The position numbers and the translations under genes are program-made. From assembly GCA_937942965.1 (NCBI GenBank), contig CALDGN010000129.1, positions 1 to 5,910 of the forward strand: 5,910 nucleotides of DNA, in the 5' to 3' direction. The notes below the pieces were generated by a model. The model saw only the letters and a program-made list of their open reading frames with translations. It was not told where the DNA came from and made no database searches. Numbering within the stretch: the stretch's first letter is position 1; each line of letters starts with the position of its first letter. Positions 1 through 5,565 of this stretch are shown here, piece by piece. Origin of the DNA: an uncultured Acidimicrobiales bacterium. GTDB lineage: Bacteria; Actinomycetota; Acidimicrobiia; Acidimicrobiales; UBA10347.

Positions 1-378
1 AGTAGCAGTGACCTCACCGTCACCGACCGCGCAGTGCTCGAAGCCATCATCGAAACCGGGCCATCAACAGTCCCAGAGGTCAGTCGCCTCCTCTCCCTCA
101 AACGCCAACAGGTCGAGCGGGCTGTCACCACACTCACACAAGCCAACCTCATCGAGCGTTCCGACAACCCAGCACACAAGCGAGCTCGGCTCTGCGCAGC
201 GACCACAGCGGGTACGCAGATGTTCAACACGCTGCACCAAACCGAGCTTGATGCAGTCCTCGAAATGTGCGATGACCTCAACCCGAACGAGATCGACGCA
301 GCTGCCCGAGTCCTCGCCGCCATCGATGAACGATTCAGGGCTGCTGTTCGAGAATTGGACGAGGAGAAGAGCGCATGA
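1..378 (+). CDS. MarR-family transcriptional regulator, 5'-truncated by the window
   Basis: The frame is open from base 1 to the TGA at 376-378, giving 125 visible residues. It reads in frame upstream of the first possible start (GTG at 34), so the true N-terminus (usually 20-30 more residues in a 140-150 aa MarR protein) lies outside the window. Visible parts are a winged helix-turn-helix: LTVTDRAVLEAI (helix before the HTH), TVPEVSRLLSLKRQQVERAVTTL (HTH and recognition helix, about residues 21-43), the wing NPAHKRARLCAATTAG (about 54-69), then a C-terminal helix typical of the MarR dimerisation domain. MarR proteins bind DNA as dimers and usually repress their own operon until a small ligand or oxidant is sensed. 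The stop overlaps the next start (ATGA), so it is probably co-translated with the hydrolase and may control it. The ligand cannot be inferred. The wing and HTH pattern make the family call firm. Confidence 0.85.
   Translation, partial: SSSDLTVTDRAVLEAIIETGPSTVPEVSRLLSLKRQQVERAVTTLTQANLIERSDNPAHKRARLCAATTAGTQMFNTLHQTELDAVLEMCDDLNPNEIDAAARVLAAIDERFRAAVRELDEEKSA
361..366 (+). promoter_or_regulatory. Shine-Dalgarno sequence of the cysteine hydrolase gene
   Basis: GAGGAG lies 8 nt upstream of the ATG at 375, inside the last codons of the MarR gene. It is the only strong Shine-Dalgarno sequence noticed before a gene start in the window. It decides the start at 375 and therefore the presence of the N-terminal hydrophobic segment. 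Confidence 0.7.
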
Positions 379-1013
379 TCCTCATCGCCACTGTTGCCTT
401 GCTTGTCGCAGTTCTAACCCCTGTCGTCGCCGTCATGGCACGAGTCCACACCCCAACCAAGGGCGCGCCAATCAACAGGGGTAACCGCAGCGAAACAGCC
501 TTGGTCATCGTGGACATGCAAACGGACTTTGTTGACCGCAACGGCTACGAACGTGACCAAGTCCGCTCAGTCATCGACGGAATCAACACAATGGCAGCGA
601 CCGCCAAACAAGAACACAAGCACGTAGTAGCGCTTCGTCAAGTACACCAAGGCCTCATCGCCAACTTCGTGATCAAGGCGATCGGTAAAGGGCTCGGAGC
701 CCAATCCTCGACCGGCCTCGGCCTCCACGCCGACCTGAACATCGAACCCGACGCCGTCTTCGCCAAGGCCAGAACCGACGGATTCTCCAACCCCGAGTTC
801 GAAGAATGGCTCACTCGACACAACGTCGGAACCCTAGAGATCGCAGGACTCGACGGATGCTACTGCGTCAACACCACCAGCATCGGAGCGCTCAACCGAG
901 GCTTCGACGTCGAACTCCACGAACAACTCATCCTCACCACGAACCAACACAAATGGAACAAACTCCGCAAAGCCATAAACCAACGCGCAGCATCGAGCAA
1001 CACCATCACGTAG
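375..1013 (+). CDS. Membrane-anchored cysteine hydrolase, isochorismatase superfamily
   Basis: The protein has 212 aa. Residues 2-22 form one uncharged hydrophobic segment, followed by a basic stretch (R23, K29, R35, R38). By the positive-inside rule this suggests an N-out/C-in anchor with the enzyme domain in the cytoplasm. The isochorismatase-like fold follows: strand 1 with VDMQTDF (catalytic Asp47), the Lys motif FAKARTDGF (Lys131), and GLDGCYCVNTTSIGAL with nucleophile Cys164. The Asp-Lys-Cys triad is complete. The family hydrolyses or deaminates small substrates (isochorismate, nicotinamide, N-carbamoyl compounds). The Asp-x-His metal site of nicotinamidases is not seen (the region reads LRQVHQG), so PncA is unlikely and the substrate is unknown. 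The start is fixed by GAGGAG 8 nt upstream and the ATGA overlap with the MarR gene, which implies translational coupling. Oddities are the membrane anchor and Asp160-Gly161 where many members have Ala-Thr. Superfamily call is firm, specific activity is not. Confidence 0.85.
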   Translation: MILIATVALLVAVLTPVVAVMARVHTPTKGAPINRGNRSETALVIVDMQTDFVDRNGYERDQVRSVIDGINTMAATAKQEHKHVVALRQVHQGLIANFVIKAIGKGLGAQSSTGLGLHADLNIEPDAVFAKARTDGFSNPEFEEWLTRHNVGTLEIAGLDGCYCVNTTSIGALNRGFDVELHEQLILTTNQHKWNKLRKAINQRAASSNTIT

Positions 1014-1266
1014 AAGTGAACCGGCCTGACATGCGTGAAACGAGCCCGTCGACAGCCACCCATATCAACGTTGCCGAAGCGCCCGATAGCCAAGCGATAG
1101 CCGGCGTGAGCGGAGGTCTTGGTTCCGCCGGGGATGGCCGGAGGCACGCATAACGTCGCCCGGAATCACGACCTCGTCGAGCCTGACACCGCCACAGAAC
1201 GGCCCCAGTGCAGCGCCACATAGTCCCGGGCCAACTGCCAGTGATCAGGTCGGTACCGTTCGGTCG
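1014..1266. other. Intergenic region with an 11-bp-period direct repeat
   Basis: This 253-bp gap between the hydrolase and the kinase has no credible gene. It contains CGATAGCC twice (1084-1091 and 1095-1102), one helical turn apart, and a possible stem AGCCAAG (1088-1094) with CTTGGTT (1118-1124) around a 23-nt loop. No T-run follows, so I do not call a terminator. The right edge carries the putative -10 element of the kinase gene. Confidence 0.5.
1254..1259 (+). promoter_or_regulatory. Putative -10 hexamer for leaderless transcription of the kinase gene
   Basis: TACCGT matches the TAnnnT pattern and ends 7 nt before the ATG at 1267, the spacing expected if transcription starts at the A of the start codon. 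There is no Shine-Dalgarno sequence before this start, which fits a leaderless mRNA. No clear -35 box is visible. This is inference from spacing only. Confidence 0.35.
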
Positions 1267-2199
1267 ATGGACGTTCTTGCTGACTGGGGACTGGCAAACA
1301 CCCAAGTAGAACAAGTCACCGGAGGTGCGACCAACGAGACCTGGCGAGTGACAGACGGCAACGCGGTGGCGTTCTTACGCAAGTACCGAACAACCGACCT
1401 CGTGGCAGTCCAACGAGAGCACCACATCATCGAAGTTGTTGCAGACCGTGGAGTGCTCACCCCACGACCACTGCAGAGCACCGACGGCCACACAGTCATC
1501 GAATCCGGCGACGGTCTCTTTGCGCTGTTCGAGGCTGCAAAGGGCCAACAACTCGAACCGCGGAGCTTGACGCCTGCGCACGCGTCCCACGCAGGACAGT
1601 TCCTCGCCGACCTCCACCAAACAACCGCACCGCTGCCCACCGACGGGCTGAGATCGTGGAACCTCAACTGGGAAACGGCCGACTGGGCGAACCGCGTGCG
1701 CGCAACCGCCCAACACATCCCGCACGACTCCGGCAGAAGCGTTGACCGCTGGGCCTACCAACGGTCGATCGAACAGGCGGCGTGGCTGGACGACGCCGGC
1801 TGCGTGCACAGCTACACCCCGGAGTTCGACCGCCAAGTGATCCACGGCGACTTCCAGCACGCAAACCTCTTCTTCGACGGAGACAGCGTCTCTGCGGTCA
1901 TCGACTGGGACACCGCAGCAGCAATGTGCCGAGGCTTTGAGAGCGTCCGGGCGTGTTCGTTCATGTTCCAACTCGAGCCTGCACGGACGAGCGCGTTCGT
2001 AGCTGCCTACCGAAGCAAACAACAACTTTCACCTGCAGAGCTTTCCGACGGAGCGAAGGCTTGGGGTTGCTTTGCCGACCATCACGTCTGGGCGATCGAG
2101 GAGCGATACCTCAACGGCAACGCGGCAGCGGAGCGATTCATCCCAGAACGACCGTTCTCGCCGTTCCGGCAAGCATGGGACGCCCTCGACATTTTCTAG
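1267..2199 (+). CDS. APH-type phosphotransferase (aminoglycoside phosphotransferase / homoserine kinase II fold)
   Basis: The protein has 310 aa, the usual length for single-domain APH-fold kinases. The N-lobe begins with a glycine-containing loop, VTGGATNETWRV (17-28), followed by the strand FLRKY, which should supply the ATP-binding basic residue (R38/K39), and a candidate alpha-C Glu51. The C-lobe holds the Brenner-type catalytic loop VIHGDFQHANLFF (191-203) with catalytic Asp195 and Asn200, then VIDWDTA (211-217) with metal-binding Asp213. The family moves the ATP gamma-phosphate to a hydroxyl of a small molecule such as an aminoglycoside, homoserine, choline or a sugar. The acceptor cannot be read from the sequence, and neither thr operon neighbours nor a resistance context support a specific name. 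ATG 1267 is the first start codon in the frame, and the sequence begins just before the nucleotide-binding loop as in relatives. It is a cytosolic protein, probably transcribed on its own. GC is lower than in the genes to the right. Confidence 0.85.
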   Translation: MDVLADWGLANTQVEQVTGGATNETWRVTDGNAVAFLRKYRTTDLVAVQREHHIIEVVADRGVLTPRPLQSTDGHTVIESGDGLFALFEAAKGQQLEPRSLTPAHASHAGQFLADLHQTTAPLPTDGLRSWNLNWETADWANRVRATAQHIPHDSGRSVDRWAYQRSIEQAAWLDDAGCVHSYTPEFDRQVIHGDFQHANLFFDGDSVSAVIDWDTAAAMCRGFESVRACSFMFQLEPARTSAFVAAYRSKQQLSPAELSDGAKAWGCFADHHVWAIEERYLNGNAAAERFIPERPFSPFRQAWDALDIF

Positions 2200-2885
2200 A
2201 CCCGTATCAGGCGGACCCACCCCAGCTCAGAGCAAGTCAGACCACCCCATAACCCCGCCCGTATTTCCGACCCCGAGCCCGGCCCATCCACTCGGGAACG
2301 GCCCGATTGCGGCGCCACGGAATATCGGACGCCACCGCCGTACATCTCGCCGGTTGCGGCTGTTCCCAGCCTGAGCGGCGACCGGCTGATCGCGTCGGAC
2401 ACGTATCCGTCCGCGGACGGATTCTGCGGACCGAGCGTGGCCATGCAACTGCATACCGTGACGAGACGCGCCCGCGGACGCATCTCACGCACGCTACGTG
2501 GCCACACGCCTGCGGTCACCACGCAACGTGACGGACCGCGAGACTCGCACGGCAACCAACCGCCAACCTCGTGCGTGCACTCGTGCGCCTGCCGGCGACG
2601 TACAACGACACCACGTCGTTTGCAATGCACTCGGTACCAGCACCACAGAATCACCCAATCGAGCAATCAACCGGTGCCCGAGAACGGCCCAAGTGTGACG
2701 GCACGGAATGCCCATCGCCAGGAACCGGTGCCGCTCGAGCACGACGAAGTCGCTGTGGGCTCGAGACACAACCCGAGCAGATCACGTCGCGGCGAACCTG
2801 ACGAAACTAGATATCCAGCGCGCTGATCAGAGGCTTCTGTGGGTTCGGCTTGGACATGATCGGCGAGCCCTACAACTGAGTTGAA
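2200..2885. other. Long intergenic region between convergent genes
   Basis: About 690 bp separate the kinase stop from the ABC-F stop. Several open frames exist, but their translations are Arg/His/Cys-rich or low in recognisable structure, and none resembles a known family. Structures seen are a 6-bp stem CCCGAG/CTCGGG (2272-2277 with 2291-2296, 13-nt loop, no T-run), an 18-bp perfect palindrome at 2405-2422, and ATGCA-AC-TGCAT at 2443-2454. No tRNA-like fold or transposase trace was found. The region could contain terminators of both genes, an unrecognised RNA, or decayed sequence at a junction. Confidence 0.5.
2405..2422. repeat. 18-bp perfect palindrome
   Basis: ATCCGTCCGCGGACGGAT is identical to its own reverse complement over all 18 bases, with no central loop. 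Its 3' flank contains GCGGAC (2426-2431), which can alternatively pair with GTCCGC (2409-2414). Perfect dyads without a loop suit a homodimeric DNA-binding protein better than a hairpin terminator. There is no start codon of a convincing gene close by. Confidence 0.6.
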
Positions 2886-4742
2886 TCAGCCCTCTTGTTC
2901 TTCAGCGAGTTCGAGCCAGCGTTCCTCGACCTCGGCCAGCTCGGATTCGACGACCGCCAACGCCTCGCCGGCTGCGGCGATCGCTTCGTGGTCGGTGCCA
3001 GCAGCGACGAGGTCGTCGGTGAGACGGTCTCGCTTCTTCGTGAGGCGGGCGATGTCCTTGTCGGCCTGGCGCATCAGATGACTGACGGTGCTCGACGACC
3101 GGCCGCCGGCCATCTTCGAGCCGGACTTCTTCGAACCGCCTTTGGCTGGAGCCCCGACGGCCTGGCCGCCCGACTCCGTCTTCGCCGCGTTCTTCGACTT
3201 CTGCTTCGACTTCTTGGCGGACGGGGCCGATGCAGCGGCCTGGCTCCGACGATGCTCGTCCCATGCGTTGAAACCGCCGGGCCACCGGGTGGCGGAACCG
3301 GTTCCGTCGAGGATCAGCGCATCGGCGACGACGCGCTCGAGGAATGCCCGGTCGTGGCTGACCACGACGACCGCGCCAGGCCAGTCTTCAAGGAAGTCCT
3401 CGAGCGAACGAAGCGTTTCGAGGTCGAGGTCGTTCGTCGGCTCATCGAGGAGCAACACGTTCGGCTTCGAGGCCAGGACGGTCAGCAGTTCGAGCCGCCG
3501 TCGCTCGCCGCCCGACAGGGTCTCGATCTGAGCCCACTGGGCGTCCTTGTCGAACCAAAACGACTCGAGCAGCCGGGCATCGGTCCAGTCCGGCTTGCGA
3601 TCAGGACCCGCGATCACCTCTCGCACCCTGGCGGTCGGATCGAGTCCAGCGCCGAGCTGGCGGTAGTAGCCGAGCTGCACCGTGCTCCCCCACTGGACCG
3701 AGCCACCGACCGGCTCGGTTCGCTTGGCCATCAGGTCGAGGAGCGTCGTCTTTCCCGCACCGTTGGGGCCGACGATCCCGAGCCGTTCTCGCGGGTCGAG
3801 CAAGAGATCGACACCATCGAGGATCCTCGCACCGTTCGGAGCCACGGCGTCGACGCCGTGCAGTTCGATCACGACGTCGCCGAGACGATGTGTCGGGAAC
3901 TCGAGGTGGAGATCGGCGGGACGAGCGGGACCCTCCGACTTCTCGGCGATCAGGGCCTTGGCCGCTTCGACTCGATACTTGGGTTTCGACGTGCGTGCCT
4001 TTGCGCCCCGTCGGAGCCACTCGAGTTCGCTCCTGGCGAGGTTTCGACGGATCGCATCGGCGTCCGCGGCCGCCTCGGCCCGACCGGCCTTCGCTTCGAG
4101 GTAGCTGTCGTAGTTCCCGTCGTGGACGTGCGAGCTTCCTCGATCGAGCTCGAGCATGCGCGTGGTCACGCGGTCGAGCACGTGCCGATCGTGCGTGACC
4201 AAGAGCAGCCCGCCCCGGTACGCAGCGAGGTACTCCTCGAGCCATGCGATGCCGTCGAGATCGAGGTGGTTGGTCGGTTCGTCGAGGATCAGCAGGTCGC
4301 TCGGCATCACCAGGGCCCGAGCCAACGCAACGCGCTTCTTCTCGCCACCAGACAACGCCGTGGTCGGCCGGTCGAACTTGTCGCCCATGCCCAGGCGGGT
4401 CAAGACGGCTTCGGCTTCCCACGTCACCCCATCGGCACCGGCGCCGTCGCCCGAGCCGCCATCGGCTCCGGCGTCGCCGAAGCGCACCGCTTCGAGCACT
4501 GTGCCGACCGGAAGATCGTCTTGCTGGTCGAGCATGGACAGACGGACGCCGCTCCCCCGCGTGACCGTCCCACCCTCCGGATCGGTGCGCCCAGCGATCA
4601 CCCGGAGCAGCGTCGACTTGCCCGTGCCGTTGATGCCGACGATGCCCATCCGGTCGCCGGTCGAAATCGTGACTGAGACGTCCTCGAACAACGCTCGGTC
4701 GGGGCGGAACATCTGGACCGAATCGACGTCGACGAGGATCAC
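2886..4742 (-). CDS. ABC-F family ATPase, Uup-type, with C-terminal coiled coil
   Basis: From the GTG at 4742 the protein has 618 aa, normal for ABC-F. Two ATP-binding cassettes sit in one chain with no membrane segment. NBD1 has Walker A GINGTGKST (36-44), signature LSGGEKKR (130-137), Walker B ILDEPTNHLD (Glu155) and His184. NBD2 has GPNGAGKTT (325-333), LSGGERRR (409-416), LLDEPTNDLD (Glu434) and His463. The linker at about 205-280 carries the ABC-F interdomain helices (ELEWLRRGAKAR, as in Uup). Residues 508-550 are a Lys/Ser/Gly-rich tether, and 551-618 a charged coiled coil like the Uup C-terminal domain. ABC-F proteins act on the ribosome, near the E site, to relieve stalled states; some give antibiotic resistance. 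Uup has also been linked to DNA-related phenotypes. The arm segment (about 85-112) is short and Gly/Asp/Ala-rich. The frame stays open to 4940, but that extension is low-complexity and overlaps the divergent gene, so I reject it. A housekeeping role is more likely than resistance. Confidence 0.9.
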   Translation of the reverse strand: MILVDVDSVQMFRPDRALFEDVSVTISTGDRMGIVGINGTGKSTLLRVIAGRTDPEGGTVTRGSGVRLSMLDQQDDLPVGTVLEAVRFGDAGADGGSGDGAGADGVTWEAEAVLTRLGMGDKFDRPTTALSGGEKKRVALARALVMPSDLLILDEPTNHLDLDGIAWLEEYLAAYRGGLLLVTHDRHVLDRVTTRMLELDRGSSHVHDGNYDSYLEAKAGRAEAAADADAIRRNLARSELEWLRRGAKARTSKPKYRVEAAKALIAEKSEGPARPADLHLEFPTHRLGDVVIELHGVDAVAPNGARILDGVDLLLDPRERLGIVGPNGAGKTTLLDLMAKRTEPVGGSVQWGSTVQLGYYRQLGAGLDPTARVREVIAGPDRKPDWTDARLLESFWFDKDAQWAQIETLSGGERRRLELLTVLASKPNVLLLDEPTNDLDLETLRSLEDFLEDWPGAVVVVSHDRAFLERVVADALILDGTGSATRWPGGFNAWDEHRRSQAAASAPSAKKSKQKSKNAAKTESGGQAVGAPAKGGSKKSGSKMAGGRSSSTVSHLMRQADKDIARLTKKRDRLTDDLVAAGTDHEAIAAAGEALAVVESELAEVEERWLELAEEQEG

Positions 4743-4839
4743 AGGGCAGGAGCGTACGGCCGGCGGGGGCACACTGGCCCCGTGAGCGGATTCCCGACCT
4801 CGGCCCCGACCTTCGCGCCAGCGCCGGCGCCCCGATCGC
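4743..4839. promoter_or_regulatory. Divergent promoter region between the ABC-F and SGNH genes
   Basis: The 97 bp between the two chosen start codons must hold the promoters of both divergent genes. A TAnnnT element for the ABC-F gene is seen on the - strand. On the + strand the closest match is CACACT (4770-4775), 6 nt before a GTG at 4782 that opens a 21-codon frame ending at 4847, just past the SGNH start. Confidence 0.5.
4751..4756 (-). promoter_or_regulatory. Putative -10 hexamer for leaderless transcription of the ABC-F gene
   Basis: On the - strand TACGCT (TAnnnT) ends 8 nt before the GTG start at 4742, and no Shine-Dalgarno sequence is present in the intervening CCTGCCCT. The spacing fits transcription starting at or next to the start codon and independently supports the GTG start over the longer upstream frame. 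No -35 box is evident. Confidence 0.35.
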
Positions 4840-5544
4840 GTGGATGAACCGATCTCGGTCCCCGAGCTCGTCGCCAACCCGCCCGGGCGCGGCATTCGCT
4901 TCGCCGGGCGATTCGTGTCCGGTGTCCGCTCGGTGTCCAATCAGATCGAGCCGTACACGAGCTGGTGGAACGAGCAGAACCAGATCGCCGTTCGCAGCGA
5001 TGGCCCGCTGTGGGTCGCGATCGGCGACTCGACCGCACTCGGGATCGGGGCGTCCGAGCCAGCGAACAGTTACGTCGGCATCGCCGCAGCGGAGCTTGGC
5101 CTTCGTGTCGTGAACCTCGCGATGTCTGGAGCTCGGGTTCGCGATGGGCTCGACCGTCAGCTTCCGATCCTCGATGACCTGATGGACAAGGGCATCGAGG
5201 TCGCCTGCGTGACGATGTGCCTCGGCTCGAACGACGTGTTCTGGCGGTCGAGCTCGAAGACCGACACGGATCTGCGGGCCGACCTCACCGAGGCGATCGA
5301 TCGCCTCCCGGCCGGGTCGGCCGTCACGCCGGCGGCCGGCGCGTCCGAACGAGCCAAGCTGGCCAATCGAGCCATCCGGAGTGCGGCGGCTCGCCGGGGC
5401 TTTCCGGTGATGGAGGTCTGGGGCCGTGGTGACGAACCGCCGAGCGAACGGCTCGCGTCCGACCGATTCCATCCGAACGACCTCGGCTATGCGCGGATGG
5501 CCGAAGCGGTCGTCGAGACGCTGGTGGCAACACTCGGCTCGTAG
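4840..5544 (+). CDS. SGNH/GDSL hydrolase family protein
   Basis: The protein has 234 aa and neither a signal peptide nor a membrane segment, so it is probably cytoplasmic. All SGNH blocks are present: block I VAIGDSTALGIGAS with nucleophile Ser64, block II Gly97 in NLAMSGARV, block III LGSND (Asn131), and block V DRFHPNDLGY with Asp208 and His211. Together these give the Ser-Asp-His triad and the Gly/Asn oxyanion hole. The family cleaves ester bonds in lipids, acetylated sugars or thioesters; the substrate here is unknown. The segment before block I (QIEPYTSWWNEQN...GPLWVAIGDS) resembles actinobacterial members of this subgroup. GTG 4840 is the first start after the in-frame stop at 4783, but it has neither a Shine-Dalgarno sequence nor a -10 at leaderless spacing, so the exact start is uncertain. 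It is divergent from the ABC-F gene and lies 21 bp before the DUF3097 gene on the same strand. Confidence 0.87.
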   Translation: MDEPISVPELVANPPGRGIRFAGRFVSGVRSVSNQIEPYTSWWNEQNQIAVRSDGPLWVAIGDSTALGIGASEPANSYVGIAAAELGLRVVNLAMSGARVRDGLDRQLPILDDLMDKGIEVACVTMCLGSNDVFWRSSSKTDTDLRADLTEAIDRLPAGSAVTPAAGASERAKLANRAIRSAAARRGFPVMEVWGRGDEPPSERLASDRFHPNDLGYARMAEAVVETLVATLGS

Positions 5545-5551
5545 AACCTCG

Positions 5552-5557
5552 TAGCGT
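5552..5557 (+). promoter_or_regulatory. Putative -10 hexamer for leaderless transcription of the DUF3097 gene
   Basis: TAGCGT (TAnnnT) ends 8 nt before the ATG at 5566 and sits wholly inside the 21-bp gap after the SGNH stop. No Shine-Dalgarno sequence precedes the ATG. This suggests the gene has its own leaderless promoter even though it directly follows the SGNH gene. It is only a pattern match. Confidence 0.35.
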
Positions 5558-5565
5558 CTTCGGCG

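Noticed and set aside
8..484. Open frame of 158 codons overlapping the MarR gene and the start of the hydrolase
   Set aside because: Ser/Pro/Arg-rich shifted-frame translation without any domain; the MarR frame has clear homology-like motifs.
1088..1124. Stem AGCCAAG/CTTGGTT as a terminator after the hydrolase gene
   Set aside because: It contains a G-U pair, has a 23-nt loop and no following T-run, so a terminator cannot be supported.
1140..1160. GCATAAC at 1148-1154 (GTTATGC on the other strand) as an integron attC core
   Set aside because: It does not match the RYYYAAC/GTTRRRY core pattern, no partner core site was found, and there is no integrase.
2196..2666. 156-codon open frame on the - strand in the long intergenic region
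   Set aside because: Cys/Arg/Trp-rich and unlike any family known to me; it overlaps the kinase stop and shows no start signal.
2708..2884. 58-codon + strand open frame ending just before the ABC-F stop, with a plausible-looking C-terminal half
   Set aside because: No Shine-Dalgarno sequence, no -10 pattern and no recognised motif; too short to separate from chance.
2836..2885. GGTTCGGCT as a tRNA T-loop
   Set aside because: Flanking bases do not form a T-stem, and no acceptor or anticodon stem can be drawn.
2895..4676. 593-codon open frame on the + strand antisense to the ABC-F gene
   Set aside because: It mirrors the codon structure of the ABC-F gene in GC-rich DNA; the translation has no recognisable domain, while the - strand has all ABC-F motifs.
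4743..4940. 66-codon N-terminal extension of the ABC-F frame
   Set aside because: Low-complexity Arg/Ser/Gly sequence that overlaps the divergent SGNH gene; the GTG at 4742 fits family length and has a -10 element at leaderless spacing.
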